Part shown: positions 15,747 to 24,453 of the stretch, piece by piece
Layout: each line of letters begins with the position of its first letter
How positions within the stretch are numbered: position 1 is the stretch's first letter
Assembly (NCBI GenBank): GCA_964515055.1
Contig: CAZEUG010000004.1
Location: forward strand, 31,757-95,756
DNA: 64,000 nucleotides
Source of the DNA: QAMX01 sp964515055
GTDB taxonomy: Bacteria; Bacillota; Clostridia; Oscillospirales; QAMX01
Reading direction: 5' to 3'
Position numbers and translations under genes: made by a program
The notes under the pieces: model-generated
What the model saw: the letters and a program-made list of their open reading frames with translations, nothing else
Database searches by the model: none
What the model was told of the DNA's origin: nothing

Positions 15747-17510
15747 GTGGTGCGTTCGCTACAAGTCAAACTGATTATGATTCTGGTGCTGCTCGTCGTC
15801 ACCGTCACGACCGTCATTGGCATCTACCTGCTGAATAACGTCGGAACCTATTACGAGGAACGCTTTTACAACGAAATGGGTGATGTCTTCACCAGCGACT
15901 TCCTGGATATTTTCCGGGAGCTGGTCGGCGGTGAAAACGGGACGGCGCGAGCCGTCGAATACGTCCAGGCCTATTCGCTACCCCTGGGTCTGGATTCATC
16001 CAGGACGTTTTCGCTGCTCGACGGCCACACCGGCGCGTACCTGGGCGGCAGCGGCACCGAGACAACGGTAGAAAAAACAGACAACATTCTGGCCGCGCTG
16101 GCCGGTTCCGTTGGCATGGAAACGGGAATGCGGTCGGACTGCTTCGATATTGCCGTTCCTATCCAAGCCGGGGACGACGCCTACATCATCTATATCCGGG
16201 ACACCCGCGAAAACGTCGCCGAGCTGCAGCAGATGCTCTTGTCGGCCATCCTGCAGGCTGTCGCATTTGGCCTGATCATATCCGTCCTGCTGTCTGTCAT
16301 GCTGGCCAAGACCATTTCCCGGCCGATTGAAACCCTGACCCACAGCGCGAAGCTGGTGGCCGCCGGCGACTTTTCCAGCAAACCACCGGCAGACTCCAAC
16401 GATGAAATCGGCGTGCTGACCCGAACGTTCAATGATATGTCTCAGGCGCTCTCTGATACGCTGGATGCCGTTGAAAATGAGCGCAACAAGCTGTCGGCTG
16501 TCTTTCAGCACATGACCGACGGCATTGTCGCGCTGAACCGTCGCGGTGATGTGCTGCATATCAATGCCGCCGCCCGCAGCCTGCTGGGACTCCCGGCGGA
16601 CGAAACGGAGCAGCCGGATTATGAAACCCTGACAGCGCCGCTCGATATGTCCCCGGAAAGCATCCTGACGCTCGAAAACGGCCAGTCTCTGGAGCGCGTC
16701 TGCCGGTACGGCGGCAAAGACCTGCGCTTTTTCTTCACGCCGTTTGGCAGCGGGGAACACGAAGGCGGCATCATCATCGTGATTTATGACATCACCGAGC
16801 AGGAACGCCTGAATCAGGCGCGGCGGGAATTCGTCGCCGACATTTCGCACGAGCTGCGAACACCGCTGACCAATATCCGCAGCTACGCGGAAACCATTCT
16901 GGCTGATCAGGAGATGGAGCCGGCCTACCGCGAACGGTTCATGCAGGTCATTCTGAATGAGACCGACCGCATGACGCGCCTGGTGCGCGACCTGTTGACC
17001 ATTTCCAAGCTGGATTATGGCCGCATGGACTGGAACCTGACGAAGTTTGCCCCGGAAACGCTGCTGAACAATACGGTGGATGCCATGGCGATGGAGGCGC
17101 GTAAACGCCAGCTGACGCTGACGCTGTCCATGGACGGCCCACTGCCGGTGCTGACAGCCGATCAGGATCGTCTGGGACAGGTCATTGCCAATATCGTCAG
17201 CAACTCCATCAAATACACACCGGAAGGCGGTTCCATTCAGGTGACAGCTGCACCGGAGCGGGGCGGCGTGACCATTGTTGTGCGCGACACCGGCATCGGC
17301 ATCCCTGAATCCGATCTTCCACACATCTTCGAACGCTTCTACCGTGTCGATAAAGCCAGATCGCGCGAAAAAGGCGGCTCAGGTCTGGGACTCGCCATCG
17401 CAAAGGAATTCATCGACAATCTCCATGGAACCATCCGGATTGAAAGCGCCTCAAATCAGGGAACGGCAGTGACGGTGTGGCTGCCGGGAGAGACGAACGG
17501 TGATGTATGA
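15747..17510 (+). CDS. walK: WalK/YycG-like sensor histidine kinase
   Basis: About 587 residues from a GTG preceded by GGAGAGAAAGGACAG; an upstream ATG at 15696 overlapping the walR stop is the alternative. The order is TM1 (residues ~8-30), an extracellular sensor of ~130 residues, TM2 (~164-190), HAMP, a PAS domain (VFQHMTDGIVALNRRGDVLHIN), HisKA with His368 (ADISHELRTPLTNIR), and HATPase with N-box NIVSNSIKYTPEGG, DTGIGIPESDLPHIFERFYR and GGSGLGLAI. The architecture matches WalK, which senses wall precursors or wall state and phosphorylates WalR. Its stop overlaps the yycH start. Confidence 0.9.
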   Translation: MVRSLQVKLIMILVLLVVTVTTVIGIYLLNNVGTYYEERFYNEMGDVFTSDFLDIFRELVGGENGTARAVEYVQAYSLPLGLDSSRTFSLLDGHTGAYLGGSGTETTVEKTDNILAALAGSVGMETGMRSDCFDIAVPIQAGDDAYIIYIRDTRENVAELQQMLLSAILQAVAFGLIISVLLSVMLAKTISRPIETLTHSAKLVAAGDFSSKPPADSNDEIGVLTRTFNDMSQALSDTLDAVENERNKLSAVFQHMTDGIVALNRRGDVLHINAAARSLLGLPADETEQPDYETLTAPLDMSPESILTLENGQSLERVCRYGGKDLRFFFTPFGSGEHEGGIIIVIYDITEQERLNQARREFVADISHELRTPLTNIRSYAETILADQEMEPAYRERFMQVILNETDRMTRLVRDLLTISKLDYGRMDWNLTKFAPETLLNNTVDAMAMEARKRQLTLTLSMDGPLPVLTADQDRLGQVIANIVSNSIKYTPEGGSIQVTAAPERGGVTIVVRDTGIGIPESDLPHIFERFYRVDKARSREKGGSGLGLAIAKEFIDNLHGTIRIESASNQGTAVTVWLPGETNGDV

Positions 17511-18778
17511 AGCGAAAAATCGAAATCGTCGCCATCCTGCTTTTGTCGCTGTCGGCTGCATTCCTGCTGTACCGCACACTGCATGATGGCATGAATCTCT
17601 GGCAGCGCAAATCACGCGAATCGGCTGAGGAGGTGCTTCGACCGTCACCGCTACAGCCCGTGGCCATCGTGATCAACGACGGGGAACAGTGCAGCAGCCT
17701 GACGGAGCCCAACCTCCTGGCCACCTATTTTGAACAGCTGCGCCAGCCCCTGATCGAATTGCTGGGCTCTGCCGGAACGGCAGAGACGGCTTCCGCCGAA
17801 CAATGGAAAAAGGCACTGTCCGGCAGCGGCGTACTGCTCGACTACGGCGTTGTCCTGCCGATGGATGTCCTGGCAGGAGATGCGGGCGGCAGCCTGGCCA
17901 GCCGGGAAGCCAATGCCCTGCTGATCAGCCTGGAGGAAGAGCAGGTGCGCCTGTATATCAACGGCAGAAACGCCACCTGCCTGTCCGCACAGACCGCATT
18001 GAAAACCGTCGACCTGACCGCGCTGCTGTCGGCACCGGCGGGGGATGCAGCCGTCTATGCGTCCATGTCCGACTATGCGACTGCGGCACTGACTTCACAT
18101 TCTGTGATCCCGCTGGAGATTGCCCTGCAATCTACGGTGGTGCGCACGGCGCTGAGCGACAGCAACGCATCCTATCCACCTGAACGGCAGGAGCGGATTC
18201 TGGAAGCCTTTGGCTTTGATGTCTATACAGCGCGCAGCTATCTGGATGCCTCCGAATGCCGCGTCTTCCTCGATCAAAACGGAACGCTTCGACTGGGCGC
18301 AGAAGGGTATGTTTCGTTCTCGGCCTATGAAACCGGTGGTATTTTCCTGAACGGCGCACAGACGTCCGCCGAATATGCAGCCTGCGCCTCCAGAATCTTG
18401 CAGGACATTCTGGTCGGCCTCTCCGGTGCCCCACGCTACGCGCTTCACCGTGTGGAAACGGATGAAACCGGCGTGACGCTGATCTACGAGGCACTGGCAG
18501 AAGGCTATCCGATGATCGCGGAGAACGGCAGCCGAACGGCGGCCAGCTTCCGCTTTGAAAACGGCTGGCTGACGGCTGCGGAAGCGTTTCTGTTCACGGT
18601 GACAGAGGAGACCTCCGAAGAAACAACGCCGGCGATTCCGCTGTATACGCTGCTCAGCGGGATGAAGGGGCAGCTGTCCTCCGGCCGATTGACACCGGCT
18701 TACCTGCAAACGGACGATGGCTGGCAGCTGTTGTGGTGCGTGCTGCCGGTGGCACCGTCAGAGGAGGCAAAACGATGA
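17507..18778 (+). CDS. yycH: YycH-like WalK accessory protein
   Basis: 423 residues with an N-terminal transmembrane helix (about 6-23) and a large extracytoplasmic part. YycH in Bacillus contacts WalK with YycI through the membrane and tunes its activity. Sequence similarity is weak by eye; the call relies on size, topology and position. It overlaps walK by 4 bases (ATGA) and overlaps the next gene the same way. The predicted beta-rich body contains LYINGRNATCLSAQ and ENGWLTAAEAFLF segments typical of YycH repeats. There is no catalytic motif. Confidence 0.7.
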   Translation: MKRKIEIVAILLLSLSAAFLLYRTLHDGMNLWQRKSRESAEEVLRPSPLQPVAIVINDGEQCSSLTEPNLLATYFEQLRQPLIELLGSAGTAETASAEQWKKALSGSGVLLDYGVVLPMDVLAGDAGGSLASREANALLISLEEEQVRLYINGRNATCLSAQTALKTVDLTALLSAPAGDAAVYASMSDYATAALTSHSVIPLEIALQSTVVRTALSDSNASYPPERQERILEAFGFDVYTARSYLDASECRVFLDQNGTLRLGAEGYVSFSAYETGGIFLNGAQTSAEYAACASRILQDILVGLSGAPRYALHRVETDETGVTLIYEALAEGYPMIAENGSRTAASFRFENGWLTAAEAFLFTVTEETSEETTPAIPLYTLLSGMKGQLSSGRLTPAYLQTDDGWQLLWCVLPVAPSEEAKR

Positions 18779-19599
18779 ACGCGTCCAGATTGCGAAAAAT
18801 TGTCATCCTGCTGCTGATCTGCATCAATCTGGTGCTGGGCGGCAATCTGATCTATACGAACTACCGCCAGACGGTGATAGCCCAGCAGACGATCGACGAC
18901 ACCGTCGCCTTCCTCGATCAGTGCGGCATCTGGATGGAAAGCGGCCTGATTCCCAGACGCATCCGCACCCTTCCGGTGCTGTCTGCCCAACGCAACCCGG
19001 AACAGGAGTCTGACATTGCGGGCATCCTGATCGGTACGAAGGAACGCATCGATCAGGGCGGCGGCATCAGCCGGTATGAATCCGAACAGGGGACAGCGGC
19101 CTTCCGCCGCGGCGGATTGGTGAACCTGGTCATCCATCATCAAAAAATGCCGGAAACAGGCTCAGAAGCCGAAAAAGCGGCCAGATCCCTGCTGAAAAAG
19201 GCCGGGATTCTCCCGGAATCCGCCGGTGTTGTGATCGAAGACGGCAACGACATCGTGGTGCGCTTCGTCGCTGAACGCAACGGCTGCCGCCTGCAAAATG
19301 CGGCGCTGGAGGTGGCCTTCCGCTCAGACGAGGTACAGATTTCCGGCTGCTTTCTGGTGAATACTGCTGCGGCCACCGATCAGCTCATGCGCCGCATCCC
19401 GACCCTGTTGGCCGATTTTGGCGCGTATGTCGTCACCTATCATCTGGATATCAGCCTGATCGTCTCGATTGAAACGGCCTATTTTCATACCGTCAACGAC
19501 GACGGCAGCGCCGAGCTGCTGCCTGTCCTGATGATTCGAACGGATAACGGCACCTTCCTGCTCAACGGACTGGACGGAACGCTGCTCTCCAACGGCTGA
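18775..19599 (+). CDS. yycI: YycI-like WalK accessory protein
   Basis: 274 residues from the ATG overlapping the yycH stop (AGAGGAGG lies 8 bases upstream). One N-terminal TM helix (residues ~8-26, VILLLICINLVLGGNLIY) carries an extracytoplasmic domain with YycI-like features, notably YHLDISLIVSIETAYFHTVN near the C-terminus. YycI and YycH form a heterodimer that modulates WalK. The gene is last in the operon and is followed by a strong terminator. The usual next genes, yycJ (metallo-hydrolase) and htrA, are absent here. Confidence 0.7.
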   Translation: MNASRLRKIVILLLICINLVLGGNLIYTNYRQTVIAQQTIDDTVAFLDQCGIWMESGLIPRRIRTLPVLSAQRNPEQESDIAGILIGTKERIDQGGGISRYESEQGTAAFRRGGLVNLVIHHQKMPETGSEAEKAARSLLKKAGILPESAGVVIEDGNDIVVRFVAERNGCRLQNAALEVAFRSDEVQISGCFLVNTAAATDQLMRRIPTLLADFGAYVVTYHLDISLIVSIETAYFHTVNDDGSAELLPVLMIRTDNGTFLLNGLDGTLLSNG

Positions 19600-19623
19600 C
19601 CATTCTCGCCGGACATTCCATGA

Positions 19624-19670
19624 AAAAATCCCTCTCTGCGCATCGGAACGATGTACAGAGAGGGATTTTT
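19624..19670. terminator. Bidirectional terminator after yycI
   Basis: A 15-bp stem (AAAAATCCCTCTCTG with CAGAGAGGGATTTTT) spans 19624-19638 and 19656-19670. T-tracts occur on both strands. It separates the convergent yycI and oxidoreductase genes. Confidence 0.9.
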
Positions 19671-19683
19671 GACGGAATTGGAT

Positions 19684-20754
19684 TTAGTCAACGGTGACTT
19701 CGTGGCCAAGCTCGGCAGATTGGTAAATGGCGTCCATCAGCTGTGCGGTGACCAGAACGTTGTCGATATTGGAGCGGATTTTTTCGCCACGCATGGCAGA
19801 ATCCACAAATGCACGGATTTCCGCGGCGAAGTGGCTGGGGATATCGTGCGTCGAGCGTTCGGAGACAAATTCACCGTTGCGCTCCGTAAACAGCGTGAAC
19901 TGGCTGCCGTAGTCCAACTTGATGCCGCCCTTGGTGCCCATGAATTCAATGAACATGGCATCCTCATCGATATTCTGCGCCCATGCACCGTTGAAGGTCA
20001 GCGTGGGGCCTTCCGTCCGGACGATGCCGGTGACGAATTCTTCAACGTCGTTGACGCCGTCCAGCTTCGTCGGGCCTGCGTGCATGGAGCGGTAGTGATA
20101 GGCGGACAGATCGGTGGCCAGCTTGGAATGGCAGACCGCCGAGACGGTACGCGGCTTCGGATTGTCCATGCAGTAGTTGATGAGATCGAGGAAGTGAACG
20201 CCCCAGTCGATCAACGCACCGCCGCCGGAGCGCGCCTTTGTCGTGAACCAGCCGCCGAGATTCGGGATGCTGCGGAAAGCGCGGAAGGAGCAGTAAATCT
20301 GATAGACTTCGCCCAGCTCACCGCTCTGGATTTTTTCACGGACGATCTCAACACTCCGGTTGAAGCGGTTGACAACGCCGATGTTCAGAATCTTGCCGTT
20401 GCGGTCAGCCGCTTCCTTCATGGTGAGCGCCTGCTCATAATTCAGAGCCGTCGGCTTTTCGCACAGGACGTGCTTTCCGGCGTTCAGACAGTCGATGGTG
20501 ACGGGTGCGTGGAGATCGTTGGGCAGGCAGATGGACACGACGTCAACGGTCGGATCCCTGAGCATCTCGTGATAGTCGGTCAGGCAGATCGTAGACGGAT
20601 TGCCGAACTGCTCTTTTCTGTCGGCAGCGCGTTCCGGAATCAGATCGACACAGTAGGCCAGATCGACAGAATCGGCAAGGGCTTTGTATGCGGGGCCGTG
20701 TGCGCCGGAAATGTTGCCGCAGCCGATGATGGCGGCGCGAATTTTGTTGGACAT
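19684..20754 (-). CDS. Gfo/Idh/MocA-family NAD(P)-dependent oxidoreductase
   Basis: 356 residues. The N-terminal Rossmann domain has AAIIGCGNISGAHGPAY, and the family lysine-proline motif is CEKPTALN near residue 100. The C-terminal alpha/beta domain contains GGGALIDWGVHFLDL with the family's catalytic-region histidine. These enzymes oxidise or reduce sugars, inositols or related polyols. No signal peptide is present. It is followed in the same direction, upstream in transcription, by an SGNH esterase and a GH-like protein, suggesting a small carbohydrate operon. The specific substrate cannot be told. Confidence 0.9.
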   Translation of the reverse strand: MSNKIRAAIIGCGNISGAHGPAYKALADSVDLAYCVDLIPERAADRKEQFGNPSTICLTDYHEMLRDPTVDVVSICLPNDLHAPVTIDCLNAGKHVLCEKPTALNYEQALTMKEAADRNGKILNIGVVNRFNRSVEIVREKIQSGELGEVYQIYCSFRAFRSIPNLGGWFTTKARSGGGALIDWGVHFLDLINYCMDNPKPRTVSAVCHSKLATDLSAYHYRSMHAGPTKLDGVNDVEEFVTGIVRTEGPTLTFNGAWAQNIDEDAMFIEFMGTKGGIKLDYGSQFTLFTERNGEFVSERSTHDIPSHFAAEIRAFVDSAMRGEKIRSNIDNVLVTAQLMDAIYQSAELGHEVTVD

Positions 20755-20784
20755 GAAATAACCTTCTTTCTACAATCAAAAACC

Positions 20785-21444
20785 TTACAGGGCGCGAAGG
20801 AACGATTCAATTCGGTCGGCGAGAATCTCGTGACCGGCGTCGTTGGGGTGCAGACCATCCGGGATATACCGGCTCTGAATGGCGGGGACACGCGGCTGCA
20901 AACCGCTGACGGCGAACAGATCCAAGACCGGCAGGGAGTACCAGCGGGCTGTTTCACGGAGAATGTCCACATAGCGCGACAAAACGCCAACGTCCTCCGG
21001 CTTGCCGCCGTCGCCGCGGGGATTGTCCTCATTGCAGCGGTGCAGCGGCGTCAGAAATACAATGACCGCGCCCGGATACCGTGTGATCAGCGTCTGCATC
21101 AGCGTATGACAGGCGCCGTAGAACGTATCCGGTGTCCGGTCGCTCATGCAGCCAATCGGCGCATCGCCGTGCCCGAAATCGTTGGTGCCGCCGAAAACGA
21201 CGATGACATCCGCATCCGGATCCATTTGCGAAGCCCGAGTGCAAAAATCCAGATCCCAGGTGGGGTCTGTGGACGGCTTGCTCTGAACGGCGATGCGCGT
21301 TCCGCTGATGCCGTAGTTGTTGGCCGCCGCAAGCTGCAATCGATCCTTCAGCAGGTTGGTAAACCGTTTGTCCGGCGAGGACGTGCCGTGCCCGTATGTA
21401 ATGCTGTCCCCGAGGAAGTTGATGCGTTTCCCTTGTAAAACCAT
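20785..21444 (-). CDS. SGNH/GDSL-family esterase
   Basis: 219 residues from the ATG preceded by AGAAGGAGG; the longer frame has no ribosome site. Blocks of the SGNH fold are visible: block I FLGDSITYGHG with nucleophile Ser14, the block III GGTNDFGHGDAP asparagine, and block V DGLHPNDAGHEILADRI with the catalytic Asp and His. No signal peptide is seen, so it would act in the cytoplasm, for example removing acetyl groups from imported sugars. It lies 30 bases before the Gfo/Idh/MocA gene and probably shares its transcript. Confidence 0.9.
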   Translation of the reverse strand: MVLQGKRINFLGDSITYGHGTSSPDKRFTNLLKDRLQLAAANNYGISGTRIAVQSKPSTDPTWDLDFCTRASQMDPDADVIVVFGGTNDFGHGDAPIGCMSDRTPDTFYGACHTLMQTLITRYPGAVIVFLTPLHRCNEDNPRGDGGKPEDVGVLSRYVDILRETARWYSLPVLDLFAVSGLQPRVPAIQSRYIPDGLHPNDAGHEILADRIESFLRAL

Positions 21445-21595
21445 GGTTGATTTCCTCCTTCTCAGTGACACACGTTGGTGATGCAACTGATCCTGATATT
21501 ATTATACGACATTTTGCCGATATTTACAAGCTGAATTTCGCAGCCCGAATCGCCGAAACAGCAACGGCCGCAGCGGACTGCATCCCGGCCTGGGA

Positions 21596-23044
21596 TTATA
21601 CCATCCGGATGCATCTGCGCCCGGAAACCTGACGGAGAATTTCTGCATACGGCCTGTCACAGCCCCACAGAATCTGCGCACACAGTGCCTCCGGGAACCA
21701 GAGATCACCGGCAAACTGTCCGGCCATGCCAAGTGTCATATCCGGCCGCAGTGCCGTCAGCTGGCGCACCATGCGATAGGCCTCCTCACCGTTTTGCAGC
21801 CAGCCGGTTTGGTAATGCCGCCAGATCGGCGCCAGCATCTGCCGATCATGTTCGATCAGCGCCGAACCGGAGACGCCGAGCGGGAACGAGCCGGCCTGAT
21901 GGACGAATCGATCGCCGACCCAGTCCAGCGTCAAAAAGCCCTTCAGCAATGCGCTGACGGGCGCACCCGGCCGTTGTGCCAGAATCCGGTGCATCAGGGC
22001 GTCCGTCTCCTGCACCTCCTGCGCACTCCCGGCCTGCGGCTCGTAGGCAAACGGAAACGCGCCACAATCCTCCCACATGATCTCCACGCGTGGATCCACA
22101 CGCTCCAAATAGGTCAAATGCTCCCGCACCGATGTCGCGTGCAGCCCAAACTGGATGTGCAGCTCCGGCTGTTCCGCCAGAATAACGGCCGAAACGGTAT
22201 TCACCAGCGAAACCACGGCTTCTGCAATCAGCCGACCACCGATGCGGTCTTTGCCCAGCTCCGTGAACGACTGAAAATAGATGCCGTCCCCCGGCAGCTC
22301 CCGATAGCAGCTGCGGTACGTGTTCAGAATCTCGGCGGCCAGCGCGTCCAGCTCGTCCAGATTCACACGGTCACATTGACGGCTCCAACCCCACGCAAAG
22401 CCCCAGATGACCTGAATGCCGTATGCGTGCGCATAGGCGACGATTTCCGATGCATTCAGGGGGACATAGTCGTTCCAGAGGATGAGCTGATTCAGCTTGA
22501 GCCGTGCCATGCCTTCGAGATAGGCTCTGTAGTCGTTGATCGGGTGTCCCCAGGTGAAAACGGACCGGGTCTTCACAACCGGTGCGGATGCAAAGGTGCC
22601 GGTCGGCAGCGGCTGCTCAAACACTTCATCGACCAGCCGAACCGTTCCGTGGACGGGTGCAGCTGTCGGTAGAATCTGATCGACCCAGTCGACCGCGCCG
22701 TAGTACAAAGCAGCCGGGTCGTTCGCCGTGATCAGAACGAGCTGACAGTCCGGCCGCTCCGGATTGTCCATCACGCGCACCAGATAGCCATTCGGTGGAA
22801 TTTCCTGCTTCTGAATCAGACGTTGCACAATCGGGTTCTCCGCATAGAGCCCGAGGACAACGGCATTCTGCTCCCAGGGCGTACACTCCGCTTCCTGAAC
22901 AGATTCACAGCGCAGCGTGTAAATCGTGTACCGTCCGCGGTCGCGCAGCAGCAGCGCCCCCATTTCTCGATACAAAAGTTCCAACGCCTTCTGCTCCAGA
23001 CCGATGTAGCTTGTATAGACGAGTTTCCAGTTGCGATGGTTCAT
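21596..23044 (-). CDS. Glycoside-hydrolase-like protein with GH67/GH20-type N-terminal domain
   Basis: 482 residues. The start is the ATG after AAAGGGTGG; the frame extends further but without support. The N-terminal ~125 residues have the alpha/beta layout and wording (NDPAALYYGAVDWVDQIL) of the noncatalytic domain found before GH20 and GH67 barrels. A TIM barrel follows (LNQLILWNDYVPL, IQVIWGFAWGW, GIYFQSFTELGKDRIGG, EIMWEDCGAFPF). The Glu in FTEL and the Glu-Asp pair in MWEDCG are candidate catalytic acids. No signal peptide is found. The family is not certain; a cytoplasmic hexosaminidase or glucuronidase relative is the best guess. Confidence 0.6.
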   Translation of the reverse strand: MNHRNWKLVYTSYIGLEQKALELLYREMGALLLRDRGRYTIYTLRCESVQEAECTPWEQNAVVLGLYAENPIVQRLIQKQEIPPNGYLVRVMDNPERPDCQLVLITANDPAALYYGAVDWVDQILPTAAPVHGTVRLVDEVFEQPLPTGTFASAPVVKTRSVFTWGHPINDYRAYLEGMARLKLNQLILWNDYVPLNASEIVAYAHAYGIQVIWGFAWGWSRQCDRVNLDELDALAAEILNTYRSCYRELPGDGIYFQSFTELGKDRIGGRLIAEAVVSLVNTVSAVILAEQPELHIQFGLHATSVREHLTYLERVDPRVEIMWEDCGAFPFAYEPQAGSAQEVQETDALMHRILAQRPGAPVSALLKGFLTLDWVGDRFVHQAGSFPLGVSGSALIEHDRQMLAPIWRHYQTGWLQNGEEAYRMVRQLTALRPDMTLGMAGQFAGDLWFPEALCAQILWGCDRPYAEILRQVSGRRCIRMV

Positions 23045-23132
23045 CCAAATCCACCCTTTGTTCCCGCGCAGCAGCGCGGAATTGCTTTCCGGCAATATGA
23101 TAGCAGATCTTTCCGCGGTTGTCAAGAAAAAA

Positions 23133-23163
23133 GGCATGGCAGACCGGTCGGTCACGCCATGCC
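23133..23163 (-). terminator. Terminator of the two-component/ABC locus
   Basis: An 8-bp arm (GGCATGGC / GCCATGCC) with a secondary GACC/GGTC pairing inside closes the hairpin. On the minus strand it is followed by TTTTTTCTTGAC. It lies directly downstream of the last gene of the 29729-23183 run. Confidence 0.75.
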
Positions 23164-23182
23164 AAATCGGATGATCATCCTG

Positions 23183-23572
23183 CTATTTCATCAATTCGTC
23201 CGTCAATCGAAGGATTTCCGGTGCGATTTTTTCACGCTCTTTTTTCAAAATCTGCTGATACAGTGGATAGGCGCAGGCCACCAGAACAATGCCGACGACG
23301 CCGATTCCGATGCCGATCAGAAAACGGGAGGAACCGAGCAACGCGCCGAACTCCGTCATCATCATGCTCATCCCGGCTCCCAGCAGCAGTGCACCGAGTA
23401 CACCCACAATGATGGCATACATGGTCGCCCGGGAGGTCGCCCCGGCATCCAGGGCGCGAAGCTGCTCCATCTTGTTCAGCTCCTGCGGGACATATTTTTT
23501 TCGAATCTGATCAATTTCCTCCTGCTGCTGCGCGGAGTAGGTCATTTTGAACGTATCCTGATGATTATCCAT
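23183..23572 (-). CDS. Small two-TM membrane protein of unknown function
   Basis: 129 residues. The soluble N-terminal part (QQQEEIDQIRKKYVPQELNKMEQLRALD) is charged and helical, then two hydrophobic segments follow (TSRATMYAIIVGVLGALLLG; FLIGIGIGVVGIVLVACAYP) and a charged tail ends in DELMK. The pattern suggests a coiled N-terminal arm plus a hairpin membrane anchor. It is the last gene of the histidine-kinase operon, overlapping the gene before it by 8 bases. It has no recognised motif; a co-factor for the kinase or transporter is a reasonable guess. Confidence 0.75.
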   Translation of the reverse strand: MDNHQDTFKMTYSAQQQEEIDQIRKKYVPQELNKMEQLRALDAGATSRATMYAIIVGVLGALLLGAGMSMMMTEFGALLGSSRFLIGIGIGVVGIVLVACAYPLYQQILKKEREKIAPEILRLTDELMK

Positions 23573-24452
23573 TGCTTGAACCTCCGAATGCTTTGAGTTT
23601 CTGGTTGGCCTGAAGAATCATATAAATGGCCATCACAACGATGAAAACGGAAATGGCACCGCCGCTGAGTGTGAGAAACAACCGCTGCACCTGCGGCGTC
23701 ATTTCTTCACCGCTGAACGTCGCCAGCATGGTGTTTTCCAGTGTCAGAATCGACACACAGGCCGATGCCAGCGCAATGGCCTTCGCCGCGGAAATCGCAG
23801 GGCTGTTGTATCTGCGGTAGCGGATGACATTGACGATGGCCACCGTCAGCGTGGTAAAGGTGTAGGCCGCCATTGTGATCGTCGTAATCTCATGGTGCTG
23901 CATCAGCCGGTTCTGCCGGATCATATCGAACATCATGGCCGACAGCGCCAGATTCATCAGGAGGAAAATCCAGCCGCAGATGCGATAGCGGCGGAGCTCC
24001 TGCTGCATCTGATCACCGGGCTTGTGGCGCAGCGTGTGCCGCACCAGAAAAAAGCGCATGACCGCCAGCGACGCATAATAACCGGCCAGCGAGTAGAACC
24101 ACGCGGAACGGTGGGCAATGCCCAGACCGAGCTGCAGCGCCGCATACGCGCCGTTCCAGAGAATGTGCGCAATGAGCGTGACATTCGTGCGCAGATGGAC
24201 ATCTGACAGCCAGCGCCGGACATACCGGTTTTCCTCCCGGAAGGACTTGACAAACCGGAGAACGTCCGGTACGCGCACGCACCAGATGGTCAGCGTGTAA
24301 AAGGACAGCACATAGGATGCAATCCGAATCGGGTCGTTTTCCGCCAGCCGGAGCATGGCGTAGACAAGTCCGACGGTGCAAATCGGCAGCAACAGCAGCA
24401 AAACGGCGATGTGTGGAAAGAGCAGCCTCTTTCCGAGCTTTTTCCAGTCCAT
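23565..24452 (-). CDS. Polytopic membrane protein of unknown function
   Basis: 295 residues from an ATG with GGAGGGG seven bases upstream. About eight hydrophobic segments are visible, with conserved-looking charged positions in the loop EENRYVRRWLSDVHLRTN. Nothing resembles a known permease motif. The gene starts one base after the histidine-kinase stop and overlaps the small protein that follows, so translation is coupled with the kinase. It could be a sensor partner of the kinase (as BceB-type transporters are) or part of the resistance function. The call stays as unknown. Confidence 0.75.
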   Translation of the reverse strand: MDWKKLGKRLLFPHIAVLLLLLPICTVGLVYAMLRLAENDPIRIASYVLSFYTLTIWCVRVPDVLRFVKSFREENRYVRRWLSDVHLRTNVTLIAHILWNGAYAALQLGLGIAHRSAWFYSLAGYYASLAVMRFFLVRHTLRHKPGDQMQQELRRYRICGWIFLLMNLALSAMMFDMIRQNRLMQHHEITTITMAAYTFTTLTVAIVNVIRYRRYNSPAISAAKAIALASACVSILTLENTMLATFSGEEMTPQVQRLFLTLSGGAISVFIVVMAIYMILQANQKLKAFGGSSNG

Positions 24453-24453
24453 T

